Shown: positions 44,896 through 55,071 of the stretch, in pieces | Numbering within the stretch: the first letter of the stretch is position 1 | How the letters are laid out: every line of letters starts with the position of its first letter | Source of the DNA: Methanoplanus limicola DSM 2279 | GTDB taxonomy: Archaea > Halobacteriota > Methanomicrobia > Methanomicrobiales > Methanomicrobiaceae | Direction of reading: 5' to 3' | NCBI RefSeq assembly: GCF_000243255.1 | Contig: NZ_CM001436.1 | Location: forward strand, 470,077-534,076 | DNA: 64,000 bases | Made by a program: the position numbers and the translations under genes | Notes under the pieces: model-generated | Databases searched by the model: none | The model's input: only the letters and a program-made list of their open reading frames with translations | What the model was told of the DNA's origin: nothing

Positions 44896-46716
44896 ATGAT
44901 TCCCGGATTTGGAAAATATGCCTCTATAAACAGAACGATACTCATCGGAATAATAATCGGGATTATTTCAGGATTTGGGGCATACCTGTTCTTTCAGGGA
45001 TTAAAATACGGCTCTTTATTTGTTTCGGAATATCTTCTCGGATATCATATGCCGCATGAAGGCGAGACCATCCGGATAATATCACAATGGTCTCCTCCGG
45101 CGACAATATGGCTCATTCTTCCGGTAATATGCACAGGTGCACTGATTTCGGGGTATATTGTGTACCGCTTCGCGCCTGAGGCAGAAGGGCATGGCACTGA
45201 CGCAGCAATTAAGGCCTTTCACAAAGGAAGCAAAGTCAGGTGGCGCGTCCCGGTTGTAAAGGCCATCGCCTCAATAATCACCATATCAAGCGGCGGAAGT
45301 GCCGGCAGGGAAGGTCCGACAGCACAGATCTCTGCAGGTTTTGGTTCAATTGCCGCAGATTTCCTGAACCTCTCTGAGAGGGAGAGAAGAATTGCTATCG
45401 CAACCGGAATTGGGGCAGGTATAGGTACAATATTTAAAGCACCTTTAGGCGGAGCAATTCTGGCGGCTGAAATCCTTTATACAAGAGACTTTGAGGCAGA
45501 TGCCATACTTCCGGCATTCATAGCATCAATAACAGGATATACTATATTTGGCTTTTTTGAAGGCTACAATCCTGTATTCGGCGAGGCAAAACTCTTCTGG
45601 GAACCTTCCCAGATACCCCTTTTCCTTATTCTGGGAATTATCTGCGCGGCATTTGGAGTTGCATATATCAGAACATTTTACGGGACAAGGAAAATATTCA
45701 GTGATTTTTTCATAAAGCACAATCTGCCGCCGTACTTAAAACCGGTTTTTGGGGCACTCATTATTGCATTATTGGTCATTGCAATGGCGCACATATCTCC
45801 GGATGCGATGATAACAGGACTTGCAAGTCTTGGAACAGGATATGGCTTTCTTCAGATTGCAATGTACAACCTGCTGCCACTCTCTGTCCTTTTATTCCTG
45901 CCGTTTACAAAGATCATCACAACATCACTTACAATCGGTTCAGGCGGGAGTGGCGGAGTCTTCGCCCCGGGACTTGCTGTAGGTGGTGCAGCAGGTGGAG
46001 CTTTCGGACTTATTCTCAATCTGGTATTCCCTGAGATTGTTCCTGTGGCATCCGTTCCGGCATTTGTGATAGTCGGTATGATTGCACTCTTTGGCAGTAT
46101 TGCAAATGCCCCAATCGCTGTGATGATCATGGTAACTGAGATGACAAGCGACTATTCTATACTTGTACCGGCTATGGGGGCTGTTGCGATCTCAACTATT
46201 CTGACAGGTGAGGATACAATATTTAAGGAACAGATTAGGACAAAGGCTGAATCAGAAGCACACAGAGAGGAATATCAGATAGAAATTCTTCAGAATATCA
46301 AAGCCTGTGAAGCAATGGTAAAACCCGAAGATCTTATAACCGTACATCCGGATGACTCATGCAGTGAAGTATACAGGATGATGAATGAAAACAGGCATAC
46401 CGGATTTCCGGTAACAGAAAACGGTCTGCTGACAGGGATAATAACACACAGAGATATCTCTCCTGAGAACGGGAAAATCCCATGCACGGATGTCCGGGAG
46501 AGGATGAAAAATGATCTTATAACTCTTTATGAAGAATCCACACTTGATAACGCCCTGTACCTGATGATGAAAAACAGCATACATCATATACCGGTGGTGG
46601 ATAAAAATAATGTAAAAGAGCTTAAGGGATTTATTACATCGACCAATATTATGCGGGCATATACTTCCGGAATGAGAGATATAAAAGTTGAATTGCAGAA
46701 AAAACAGCAACAATAA
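44896..46716 (+). CDS. ClC-family chloride channel/transporter with CBS pair
   Basis: A 606-residue protein: about ten membrane segments and the ClC selectivity motifs GSAGREGPTAQ with the gating Glu, GIGAGIGTIFKAPLGG, and GSGGSGGVFAPGLAVGG. The C-terminal ~140 residues hold two CBS domains (ITVHPDDSCSEVYRMM and ITLYEESTLDNALYLMM) that probably sense a nucleotide. It exchanges or conducts Cl- (or F-). It stands alone, divergent from the SepCysS unit. Confidence 0.92.
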   Translation: MIPGFGKYASINRTILIGIIIGIISGFGAYLFFQGLKYGSLFVSEYLLGYHMPHEGETIRIISQWSPPATIWLILPVICTGALISGYIVYRFAPEAEGHGTDAAIKAFHKGSKVRWRVPVVKAIASIITISSGGSAGREGPTAQISAGFGSIAADFLNLSERERRIAIATGIGAGIGTIFKAPLGGAILAAEILYTRDFEADAILPAFIASITGYTIFGFFEGYNPVFGEAKLFWEPSQIPLFLILGIICAAFGVAYIRTFYGTRKIFSDFFIKHNLPPYLKPVFGALIIALLVIAMAHISPDAMITGLASLGTGYGFLQIAMYNLLPLSVLLFLPFTKIITTSLTIGSGGSGGVFAPGLAVGGAAGGAFGLILNLVFPEIVPVASVPAFVIVGMIALFGSIANAPIAVMIMVTEMTSDYSILVPAMGAVAISTILTGEDTIFKEQIRTKAESEAHREEYQIEILQNIKACEAMVKPEDLITVHPDDSCSEVYRMMNENRHTGFPVTENGLLTGIITHRDISPENGKIPCTDVRERMKNDLITLYEESTLDNALYLMMKNSIHHIPVVDKNNVKELKGFITSTNIMRAYTSGMRDIKVELQKKQQQ

Positions 46717-46921
46717 AAAAAAGGAATAAATTAAATCCCGGGTTTCCCTAACCTTTTTTCACCAGCATAATTCTAATTAAATATAATCAAAAGACAGATT
46801 TATTGAATCTGTCCACCTTATGATTGATTTTATGGAGGTAAAGAAATGGTAAAATGATAATAAGGGCCGGGGGATAATACGGCTCTTTTACCACAACCAT
46901 CATTCAATAAAAATATATTAT

Positions 46922-48154
46922 TTAATTGAATATATTGAAAATCTGGTCATCGCCTGTGTCACTAAGGCGCTTTCTCTCTGTTGGTTCTTCAACAAGTGCA
47001 AGAACCGGAAGATCAAGGTTTACACCAGGTTCATATCCAAACATCTCCTGCATTTCAACCTGTAGTGCGTGCATGTAGAGCGCATTTGGAATATCCATTG
47101 CACAAAGCTCTTCGCACTGACCACAGTTGACACATGAATCTGATACGTGGACATATCTGATCATATGGAACATAAATGGAGGTGGAACCTGGCCGGGTGT
47201 TACAAGGTATGGTTTCTTTGTTGAGCACTCAACACAGTAACAGATTGGACAGTTCTCAATGCACTGGTAGCATTTGATACAGCGTGAAGTCTCTTTCATA
47301 ATGAAGCTCAGGCGGTCCTGGCCCTCGCCCATTGCTGCGAACTGCTCTTCCCTTGCTTTATCTGCAAGTTTGTACATTGCCTGCTCGATCTTGGCGCGGA
47401 TTGCAACGAATTTTGGATCCGTTGGTGCGGTCTCAATTCCGCCTGAAACTTTGTTTATAAGTTCAGCGCCTTTGTCTGAGCATACTTCGATGAATGTTGC
47501 CTTGCCGGCTTTATCAGCTGGTACACCCCAGTTACCGCATGCAATATCACACTGGCGCGGGACCTTGGTCTTACAGCGCTGGCAGTTTGCACGGCGTCCG
47601 TATCCCTCTTCCTCAAGTTCGTCGATCTTTATGCCTTTGTGTTCACCGTCTTTTGTAACAATGATGAACTGGCCTTTGTCGATCTCTTCCTTTACAACAT
47701 CGTCCGGGCTGACTCCGAACTTCTCTTCAATCATCTTTCTTCCTGCAACAGGACTGATTGAACCACCGCAGTTAAGACCGATTGTGTAGATGTTGTCGAG
47801 ATTGATCTGCTGCCTCTTTGCAAGTTCATAGAGTGCCTTTGCATCGCAACCCTTCAGGGTTACTGCAAGCTTCATGTTCTTTGCACCGTCAAGGAACTTC
47901 TTGATCAGTTTTGGCATCAGAAGGGTACCACAGTGAAGTGAACCGCTGAGTCTCTCGATGTCTTCCGGATTTGTGATGAATGCAGGTTTTGCATCGTAAA
48001 TATCGTAGCCCTTCTCGACTGCGAATACTGCATCAACAAGGCCGGTTTCAAGGGCGTTTTTAAGTATTGCTGTTACTGCACCGCCGCACTCTCCTTTCTC
48101 AAGGTAAGCGGCATCCTTTGCCCATGCAAGTAACATATCTCCATTTGCTACCAT
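46922..48154 (-). CDS. fdhB: F420-dependent formate dehydrogenase beta subunit FdhB
   Basis: FdhB passes electrons from the FdhA molybdo/tungsto-pterin site to coenzyme F420 via flavin and Fe-S. The 410-residue protein has the FrhB/FdhB N-terminal and C-terminal halves and Cys motifs CQRCKTKVPRQCDIACGNWG, CIKCYQCIENCPICYC and CVNCGQCEELCAMDIP, the last two being [4Fe-4S] sites. It starts 2 nt after the fdhA stop, with AGGAGG in the end of fdhA. A tiny MEVKKW open frame with a good ribosome site at about 46830 is on the other strand and probably meaningless. Confidence 0.95.
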   Translation of the reverse strand: MVANGDMLLAWAKDAAYLEKGECGGAVTAILKNALETGLVDAVFAVEKGYDIYDAKPAFITNPEDIERLSGSLHCGTLLMPKLIKKFLDGAKNMKLAVTLKGCDAKALYELAKRQQINLDNIYTIGLNCGGSISPVAGRKMIEEKFGVSPDDVVKEEIDKGQFIIVTKDGEHKGIKIDELEEEGYGRRANCQRCKTKVPRQCDIACGNWGVPADKAGKATFIEVCSDKGAELINKVSGGIETAPTDPKFVAIRAKIEQAMYKLADKAREEQFAAMGEGQDRLSFIMKETSRCIKCYQCIENCPICYCVECSTKKPYLVTPGQVPPPFMFHMIRYVHVSDSCVNCGQCEELCAMDIPNALYMHALQVEMQEMFGYEPGVNLDLPVLALVEEPTERKRLSDTGDDQIFNIFN

Positions 48155-48156
48155 CT

Positions 48157-50223
48157 TCAGGCCTCCTGAATCTTTTCAACCTTTATGGCACATGCCTTGT
48201 ACTCCGGAATCTTGGAGATTGGGTCAAGTGCATCGTTTGTAAGCCTGTTTACCGGGCATTCTGCGAAGTGGAACGGCATGAACATTACACCTTTCATAAT
48301 GTCTTTTGTTACCTTTGCAGTTACCTCAACTTCACCACGTCTTGTGATTGCACGTACCTTCTCGCCGTATGCAATTCCAAGTTCCTTTGCATCTTCTGTG
48401 TTGATCTCAATCCATCCTGTCGGGACCTCATTGTCAAGTGTCGGTGAGTTTCTGGTCATTGTACCTGTATGCCAGTGCCAGATTGTCCTTCCGGTTGTGA
48501 AGATATACGGATATTCCTCATCAGGAACTTCTGCCGGTGGTTTCCACTCAATTGCTGTAAGAATTCCAAGACCGTCAGGTGTTGCAAATTTCTGGGTGTG
48601 CAGAATTGGTGTACCGGGGTGGTCAGCTTCAGGGCATGGCCAGTGGAGTGCCTCAGGCTTCTCAAGTCTTTCGTAGTTCATACCGTGGTATGATGGTGTG
48701 ACTGCTGCAATCTCATTGAAGACATCCTCTGAGGTCTCCCATGCAAACTGGTCTGCATATCCCATTGCTCCTGCAACCTCTGCAATGATCTTCCAGTCAA
48801 GTTTTGCCTCTCCAGGTGGGTCCTGTGCCTTTCTCCATTTCTGGACACGGCGTTCGGTTGAGGTCTGGGTACCGTCTTTCTCTGCGTAGCAGGTTGCAGG
48901 CAGGACAACGTCGGCGATCTGGGCTGTCTCTGTAAGGAAGATATCCTGGACAACGAGGAATTCAAGTGACTCGAATGCATGCTTTGCATGGTCAATGTTT
49001 GGATCTGAGAGAAGCGGGTTCTCACCCATGATGTACATTGCCTTGAGTTCACCAGGGTTGTCAGACATGACGTTTACCATGGTGGTAACTTCGTATCCGT
49101 TCTCGGCAGGTGCAATTCCGTCAGGGAATCCCCATGCATCCTCGAACTTCTTGTGTGCTGCAGGGTCAATTACCTTCTGGTATCCTGTAAATACAACAGG
49201 GAGTGCTCCCATATCACAGGCACCCTGAACATTGTTCTGTCCACGGAGTGCGTTTACACCGGCTCCAGGCTTACCGAGGTTTCCGGTAACCATCTGCAGG
49301 TTTGCAGTTGACTTCACATTGTCAACACCGACTGTGTGCTGGGTGATACCCATGGAGTACAGGAGTGCTCCGCTCTCTGCCTTTGCATAGAGTTCTGCTG
49401 CCTCTCTGAGCTGGGCTGCAGGAATTCCGGAGATCTTCTCAACATTTTCCGGTGAGTACTCGTCCTTCATTACAAGGGCCTTAAGCTCCTCAAAGCCTGT
49501 TGTCCTGTTTGCAATGAACTCCTTGTCTTCCCATCCGTTCTTGATGATCTCATGCATGAAGCAGTTGAGGATTGCGACATCGCTTCCTGACTTAAACTGC
49601 ATGTAGATGTCAGCCTGCTTTGCAGTAGGGGTGTACCTTGGATCTGCGTATATGAGCTTTGCACCATTCTTCTTTGCCATCATCACCCTGCGCCCGATAA
49701 GCGGGTGCTGCTCAAATGTGTTACTTCCGATGATGAAGATACACTTTGATTCAGCAATATCAGGAATGGAGTTTGTCATTGCACCTGATCCGAATACTGC
49801 TGCAAGTCCTGCAACTGTTGAGGAGTGGCAGAGACGTGCACAGTGGTCAATGTGCTTTGTCTTGAGTGCACCGCGTGCAAATTTCATGAGCGCGTAGTTG
49901 TCTTCATTGGAAGTACGTGCTGATGAGAGACATGCTGTCTCTTCCGGCTTGTAGCCCTTAAACTTCTCTGCAATGAGCTTGTATGCCTCATCCCAGGTAG
50001 CTTCAACGAATTTACCATCTTTCTTAATGAGCGGTGTTGTCAGCCTGTTTGGGCTGTTCACAAACTCATAAGCATATGTGCCCTTTGGACAGGTTTTACC
50101 TTCATTCACGGGTGAGCGCTGATACGCTGTAGAACCCACGACCTTACCGTCTTTAACGGCAAGATTGAAAGTACAACCTGTTCCGCAGTAGGGACATGTT
50201 GTCTGAACAAACTTGAGATCCAT
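48157..50223 (-). CDS. fdhA: Formate dehydrogenase alpha subunit FdhA
   Basis: The catalytic molybdopterin (or tungstopterin) subunit, 688 aa. The N-terminal [4Fe-4S] site is CPYCGTGCTF; the active-site residue is Cys in HCARLCHSST, not selenocysteine. GQNNVQGACDMGALP and the C-terminal RTIWHWHTGTMTRNSPTL are cofactor-binding landmarks of the DMSO-reductase family. Ribosome site GAGGT precedes ATG. The 265-nt upstream gap before the small membrane gene probably holds its own promoter, though read-through from the fdhC unit is possible. Confidence 0.95.
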   Translation of the reverse strand: MDLKFVQTTCPYCGTGCTFNLAVKDGKVVGSTAYQRSPVNEGKTCPKGTYAYEFVNSPNRLTTPLIKKDGKFVEATWDEAYKLIAEKFKGYKPEETACLSSARTSNEDNYALMKFARGALKTKHIDHCARLCHSSTVAGLAAVFGSGAMTNSIPDIAESKCIFIIGSNTFEQHPLIGRRVMMAKKNGAKLIYADPRYTPTAKQADIYMQFKSGSDVAILNCFMHEIIKNGWEDKEFIANRTTGFEELKALVMKDEYSPENVEKISGIPAAQLREAAELYAKAESGALLYSMGITQHTVGVDNVKSTANLQMVTGNLGKPGAGVNALRGQNNVQGACDMGALPVVFTGYQKVIDPAAHKKFEDAWGFPDGIAPAENGYEVTTMVNVMSDNPGELKAMYIMGENPLLSDPNIDHAKHAFESLEFLVVQDIFLTETAQIADVVLPATCYAEKDGTQTSTERRVQKWRKAQDPPGEAKLDWKIIAEVAGAMGYADQFAWETSEDVFNEIAAVTPSYHGMNYERLEKPEALHWPCPEADHPGTPILHTQKFATPDGLGILTAIEWKPPAEVPDEEYPYIFTTGRTIWHWHTGTMTRNSPTLDNEVPTGWIEINTEDAKELGIAYGEKVRAITRRGEVEVTAKVTKDIMKGVMFMPFHFAECPVNRLTNDALDPISKIPEYKACAIKVEKIQEA

Positions 50224-50488
50224 AATCTAACCTCTTACAAAGAAAGAGTCGGAATGATAGTATTAATTCATTTTCATTTACATTTGATAAATGAGCATTA
50301 TCAGTGGGTCTGAAATGAGATCATAATTCTAAAAATATTACAGGCACATTTAACCATAATCATATGGAAACCAATTTATCTTAACACAATAGCACAGATT
50401 CACCTAATTATACCCTAACATGATGCAAACAGACAATCCGCGCTCAAAAAATGACTGAATTTAAAAAAAATTAAATATTTATAACAAA

Positions 50489-50818
50489 TCAGTACTTTTT
50501 GATTAAGCGTACTGCTATAACAGATATAGTCACCGCATACATAATCTGCATAATGATTCCGGTTGTAAACTCACTGTAGGGATTGAAGATAAGCACTGCA
50601 TAAAGAGGAGCCATTATCGCAACAATATCTTTTTTATCTCTCAGAAATGCAACAATACCAAGAATAAAAGATGATATCACGCACCCGGCAACGCCCGAAT
50701 AAGTTAAAATACCGCCGACAGCCACAGAGATTGCAATACCTCCAAAGGATAATGCCGCAACAACCGCCACAGTATATTTAAAATAAGTATCTACAGCATT
50801 CTTCAGTTTACCTGTCAT
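50489..50818 (-). CDS. Small polytopic membrane protein of unknown function
   Basis: I do not recognise a family. The 109-residue protein has about four hydrophobic segments (VAVVAALSFGGIAISVAVGG, SSFILGIVAFL, IMAPLYAVLIF and MQIMYAVTISVIAVRL) and ends in a basic tail. It lies between fdhA and the IS copy, on the same strand. Without the IS it would be about 100 nt downstream of the OB-fold membrane gene, so it may have been part of the formate unit. Confidence 0.7.
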   Translation of the reverse strand: MTGKLKNAVDTYFKYTVAVVAALSFGGIAISVAVGGILTYSGVAGCVISSFILGIVAFLRDKKDIVAIMAPLYAVLIFNPYSEFTTGIIMQIMYAVTISVIAVRLIKKY

Positions 50819-50884
50819 ATTGATAGTATTAGAAAGATAAAGCTAAAAGTTAAGCGGAAACGAATCCGGGAAGTAAAATAATAC

Positions 50885-52607
50885 CAGTACTTTAAACTTA
50901 GACGATCATTAATATGTTCGAACCTACAATATTAAATTTAAAATGCTCTATTAAATTGCCCAAATCGCAGTATTGGCCCTAAATTCTCCGTTTTTTTGCA
51001 CAGAGGTCACAAGGCACATTTTGTAAACCTATTTTGATTAACATCACTCATCCCCATTTAGGCCTCATTACATTCTTCCATTTCTCATCGAGATCAATCT
51101 GAAAAGAGTATCTTTGAATTGAAATTGTGTTGTTTCCAGTGAAAAAGTTACAAAATTATAGATAGCTACCGCTAAATCGGTCGCAGCTGCATATTCCGTT
51201 CATTGAGATGTCAGAATGTCAGCTTATAGCAATTTCATCAATCCTTAATATACGAAAATGAGTCATACTTTCTTCAAATATGATGGCAAGATAATGATTT
51301 AAGGGGAATTTGTCCCTGTCTATTACTTTTGGTCCTCTCTGAATCTTTGCAAATCGCTCCCATTTTGTTAAAACCCAAAAATTCTGAATTATGCATGCAA
51401 TTAGATAATAAAAAAATCTCACCACATGATCTTTGGTGGATGTTCTTACTTTGAATTTATTATTAATGACATATGTTGATTCAATGGCAAATCTATGCCT
51501 GTATCGCTCACTAATTGATTGTGGGGAAGTATTAATTTTGTACACAACAAAAGCACGATGAAGAGCACCTTTTTTACCCTTTTTACCTTTCATGTAAATG
51601 ACACGATCAACAATTTTCACCTTACATTTTAGCTTATTCTTCGATTTGGCGTTTATAACATATTCAAATGATTTTGATTTCTTTCCCTTCAGCTGCCTTT
51701 TGAGTTCATCACTGTTCTTCTTAACAGGCACTATGTGAGGAATTTCAGATTCCTTAAGGTAACTGAAGATTTCAGCAGAGTAAAACTCACGGTCAAGCAT
51801 CAGAGATTTGATCTTGAATCCATATCCATAAATTAAATCAACACAATTCTTTATTGCGGTGAGGTTAGTGGAATCTCTAAACAAAGGAATAACCTGAAGT
51901 ATAAGGTGCTTATCCATATTTACAACCGAGAATGTCAGGTATCCAACAAAATAATTTGTCGATGCCTTTCTTTTTCCACCTACAATTGGAGATTTAGGAT
52001 TTTTTTATCCTTTTTCCCATAATATGGAATTAGCGTTATATCAATTGCAAAATCATACTTCTGACCTTTCTTAAGGATTCCTTTTCCCGCTTTTAAAAGC
52101 ATTTTTGGAGTATTTAGTGTCAATTCCTCCATATTAAGGCCATGAAGTTTTTTAGACAAGTCGTATGGGACGGTAGTCCTTCCGTCATTTTTGCAAAACC
52201 GGATATTGAGTTATTAGAACATGCCGTAGCGATAGCTCCCCGAATCAACGTTAGACTATCATAGTTTCTGCCACCTGTTAAGGTTACATTCCCCTCAACA
52301 AGAGCGCATATCGGTTCAAGGTTTCCAAGCTTATTTTCTTTATTAAGCTCCGATTTGCCTATATTTTGACAATTATTTGCCATATGAGGGGTTTTTGAGA
52401 GTATATAAACCCCACCATAAATCAGGCGTACGTCAAAAAAATAAGGTGAATTCTGGCTAAATTCTAAAAGAATTTGGCGATATTGGGGTAAACGCGCAGT
52501 AGTCCATGCGGTTTGTCATTAAAATAGAGAAGTACTTAACTTTCTCAAGTTGGGCAGAAATACTCTGAGCAAAAAATGGGGTTTTTCAGGAAATGTTTAA
52601 AGTACTG
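50885..52607 (-). mobile_element. ISH3-like insertion sequence, copy 2, decayed transposase (1723 bp)
   Basis: Same ends as copy 1: CAGTACTTTAAAC at 50885-50897 and the complement at 52595-52607. The target duplication is 6 bp, TAATAC (50879-50884 and 52608-52613), one base longer than for copy 1. It lies in the intergenic space between the OB-fold gene and the 109-residue membrane gene, oriented on the minus strand. Relative to copy 1 it lacks the 12-nt TAATACTGCGCG duplication, and its transposase carries two single-base losses. Confidence 0.92.
51219..52383 (-). pseudogene. ISH3-like transposase, two frameshifts
   Basis: Nearly identical to the intact transposase at 21001-22167, but with 6 instead of 7 A in the run after residue ~77 (near 52153 on the plus strand) and 7 instead of 8 A near 52003. 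The first shift ends the N-terminal fragment after about 87 residues (52383 to 52120); the rest is readable from 51917 to 51219. A few substitutions also differ (for example Lys to Glu in KWER). It could move only if copy 1 supplies transposase, or if slippage at the A-runs restores the frame. Confidence 0.88.
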
Positions 52608-52638
52608 TAATACAGTAAATTGAAAATTTTTTCTGAAG

Positions 52639-53148
52639 TTAATTCGCTTCCTTTTTATCGATTTTGCGAATAATTACTGCATTGATTACAGGATCTCCGA
52701 CCAGGACATATCTCTTGATAACCTGCCCGTAAACCTCTACAATGTCATCCTTGTTTATGTCCTCCGAAACCCCGGTGAACATTTTTACCGAAATCTCCCC
52801 TGTCCGGTCTGCAACAAGAAACTGAGGCCTGTTAAGTGACTTAAACATCGCCCTCTCAGTGACACCCTCAATTCTGACGATGTTTCCTATTGAGGACTCA
52901 TTGATTGTCTTAATCCTGACAGGTTTCGCCTCTGCCTCATATACAGGCGCGAGATCATTGTACTCCGTAGCACTCATATAACTAAGAATCAGCGGAATTA
53001 CAAATAATGCTGCAATAACGGGAATTCCCCATAATAATGACCTGTAATCTCCTGTAAGAATTACATAGACCAAAAAAAAGAATGCAAAAAATCCCACCAC
53101 CCCGATATTGATGGCCGAGATATTTACATTCGTATTTTTAATTTTCAT
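52639..53148 (-). CDS. Two-helix membrane protein with an OB-fold-like domain
   Basis: The 169-residue protein has two adjoining hydrophobic helices (IGVVGFFAFFFLVYVIL and LWGIPVIAALFVIPLILSYM), then a ~90-residue beta-rich soluble domain: NIVRIEGVTERAMFKSL, FLVADRTGEISVKMF, DIVEVYGQVIKRYVLVGDP. The latter has the strand order of OB-fold nucleic-acid-binding domains (tRNA_anti-like). The role is unknown. It begins 10 nt after fdhC and is clearly in the same transcript, which makes it a candidate accessory protein of formate uptake. Confidence 0.75.
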   Translation of the reverse strand: MKIKNTNVNISAINIGVVGFFAFFFLVYVILTGDYRSLLWGIPVIAALFVIPLILSYMSATEYNDLAPVYEAEAKPVRIKTINESSIGNIVRIEGVTERAMFKSLNRPQFLVADRTGEISVKMFTGVSEDINKDDIVEVYGQVIKRYVLVGDPVINAVIIRKIDKKEAN

Positions 53149-53158
53149 TTAAAACCGT

Positions 53159-54028
53159 TTATTTGGCTGCTTCAATATCTTTTCTGAATGCAATCCAGTA
53201 GATGACACCAACAAAGAGCATACCGCCGACGATGTTTCCGATTGTGACGACGATGATGTTGTTTGTCCACATTGTTACCCAGCTAAGGTTTGCAAGTTTT
53301 GCACCGACTGCTGCTGCCTGGTCTGCACTGAGATATGGAGCGGTCAGAATTCCGGCAGGGATGAAGTACATGTTTGCTACACAGTGCTCAAATCCTGTTG
53401 CAACGAAGGCCATGATTGGGAACCAGATACCGACAATCTTACCGATTGCATCATCTGCACAAATTCCGAGAAGAATTGCAAGGTTGACGAGCCAGTTACA
53501 ACAGATTGCCTTAAGGAAGCATGACCATGTTGCTGCAAGGCCGATATAACTTGTCTTTCCTGCTGCAATGCTTACTGCTGTCACACCAAAGGCAGTTGCT
53601 GATCCGACACCAGCTGCACTCCATGATGTGAGCGGACCGTATGCCATAAAGTAAGCGAATACGAGTGAACCGATAAGGTTACCTATGTAAACCCATATCC
53701 AGAGATTAAGAACTGAACCCCAGCTGACCCTGTGGATAAAGGCAGCCATAGGTGCAAACATTGCGTCTCCGGTAAAGAGTTCTGCACCGGTAAGCACGAT
53801 GATTATAAGTCCGACAGGGAACACGGCACCAAGAACTAACTTTGCAATACCTGCTCCGAGGAAGCCTGCAGTGCCAGTATAACATACTGTTGCAAGTGCT
53901 GCTCCCATTGCGATATATGCTCCGGCCATAAAGCCACGTAGAAGCATATTCTGCATGGAAAGACCTACTTTTGCCTTTCCTGCATCTCCTGTTTTAGCAA
54001 CTATTGTTGCTGGGGGATGAAAAACCAT
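53159..54028 (-). CDS. fdhC: Formate/nitrite-family transporter FdhC
   Basis: A 289-residue FNT-family channel with six membrane segments. MLLRGFMAGAYIAMGAALAT and TGAELFTGDAMFAPMAAFIH are the family signatures; AICCNWLVNLAI and the FEHCVANMYFIPAG motif follow. It takes up formate for the FdhAB enzyme encoded downstream. The start ATG follows the strong ribosome site GGAGGAAATGTA. First gene of the formate cluster on the minus strand. Confidence 0.94.
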   Translation of the reverse strand: MVFHPPATIVAKTGDAGKAKVGLSMQNMLLRGFMAGAYIAMGAALATVCYTGTAGFLGAGIAKLVLGAVFPVGLIIIVLTGAELFTGDAMFAPMAAFIHRVSWGSVLNLWIWVYIGNLIGSLVFAYFMAYGPLTSWSAAGVGSATAFGVTAVSIAAGKTSYIGLAATWSCFLKAICCNWLVNLAILLGICADDAIGKIVGIWFPIMAFVATGFEHCVANMYFIPAGILTAPYLSADQAAAVGAKLANLSWVTMWTNNIIVVTIGNIVGGMLFVGVIYWIAFRKDIEAAK

Positions 54029-54514
54029 TACATTTCCTCCAAATTGTTATGCCTGATTGAAATAACAAACGTACCTCACATTTCGTAGGCAGATAAGAAT
54101 CAATTTAGGATGATATTAAAATCTTTCCAATTTATCCGGAGTATTTGATGTATAATGCCCAAATCAGAATATTGAACCAGCCCAACACTCGCCGAAAACA
54201 TATTTACATTTTAAATAGGTAAATCATATTTGATTAATGAAAAAGTAAAACACGCATTATCATACAAATATTTCAGATAAAAAAGCTGAGGTGTGGATAA
54301 TTAAAAAAACAGCACCGCAGTCAATAATTATAGACATCCGGACACAAACAGGTAATAATTAACATCAATTATAATGATAAAAGCAGTCACTACAGCAGGT
54401 ATGATACCGGGGCATGAGAGTTTAAAGATAACAGGTGCGCCTTTTTCAGCATAAGTCAATAATTAACAGCAAAAATGGGTATTTATATCAAAAACGTATA
54501 AATTACATCATAAT
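54029..54514. other. AT-rich divergent intergenic region upstream of fdhC
   Basis: About 490 nt with no supportable gene. It carries the fdhC promoter (minus strand; the AT-rich ACATTTTAAATAGG near 54205 is one candidate box) and the promoter of the zinc-ribbon gene at 54515 (TATTTATATC near 54480). Nothing else is evident. Confidence 0.5.
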
Positions 54515-55051
54515 ATGAGGGATGTAAAGATTCCGCCAATGCTGATTCAGCTGATTGATTCAGGAATATCCGGCATTGACGGGAAAATCTTTGAAAATGC
54601 AGATAAATGTCCGGAATGTGCAGGAAAGCTGATCACGCATGACTTCAGAAGGAAAAAATTTGCGACAAGAATTTACAGAGAACAGAGAAATCCGGTATAT
54701 GTCAAAGTTAAACGGTTCAGATGCAGAGAATGCGGCAGACTGGTTTACGCCGATGAACCATTTTATCCGAAAATCAGGACAGGCGCACCGGTTGTGGACT
54801 TCTGCCTCGCAAACAGTGAAAGATATTCATATGCTCATATTTCAAGAATCCTTAAGCACCTGCATATTTATGCCAGCCCTTCATCTGTCAGAAACTGTGC
54901 ATCAGCAGACCTGAATATGCCTCCCGCAGTGGAGATGCATGGTGTATTCTTCCCGGCATCTCTGTTAAATCTTGCAGATGTCGGCTTTCCTGACAATTCA
55001 GGCATGGGAATGCCGGCAATTATGCAGATGATCTCAGAGAGGCATTTTTAA
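54515..55051 (+). CDS. Zinc-ribbon/HTH protein resembling the N-terminus of a transposase
   Basis: The 178-residue protein has a zinc ribbon (CPECAGKL with CRECGRLVYADEPF) followed by a helical segment CLANSERYSYAHISRILKHL with the feel of a transposase helix-turn-helix. No DDE catalytic core follows; the frame ends after an unrelated glycine/methionine-rich tail. It may be a domesticated DNA-binding domain or a remnant. Inverted repeats or target duplications of an element are not seen around it. The ATG follows a TATA box by about 30 nt. Confidence 0.65.
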   Translation: MRDVKIPPMLIQLIDSGISGIDGKIFENADKCPECAGKLITHDFRRKKFATRIYREQRNPVYVKVKRFRCRECGRLVYADEPFYPKIRTGAPVVDFCLANSERYSYAHISRILKHLHIYASPSSVRNCASADLNMPPAVEMHGVFFPASLLNLADVGFPDNSGMGMPAIMQMISERHF

Positions 55052-55071
55052 AAAAAAGAGGGGTCACCCCG

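Noticed and set aside
46830-46860. Tiny frame (MEVKKW) preceded by GGAGG-like bases
   Set aside because: Six codons only, opposite to fdhB, with no sign of a leader-peptide mechanism.
48185-48676. 163-codon frame on the plus strand opposite fdhA
   Set aside because: Shadow of the fdhA coding sequence, whose catalytic motifs are clear.
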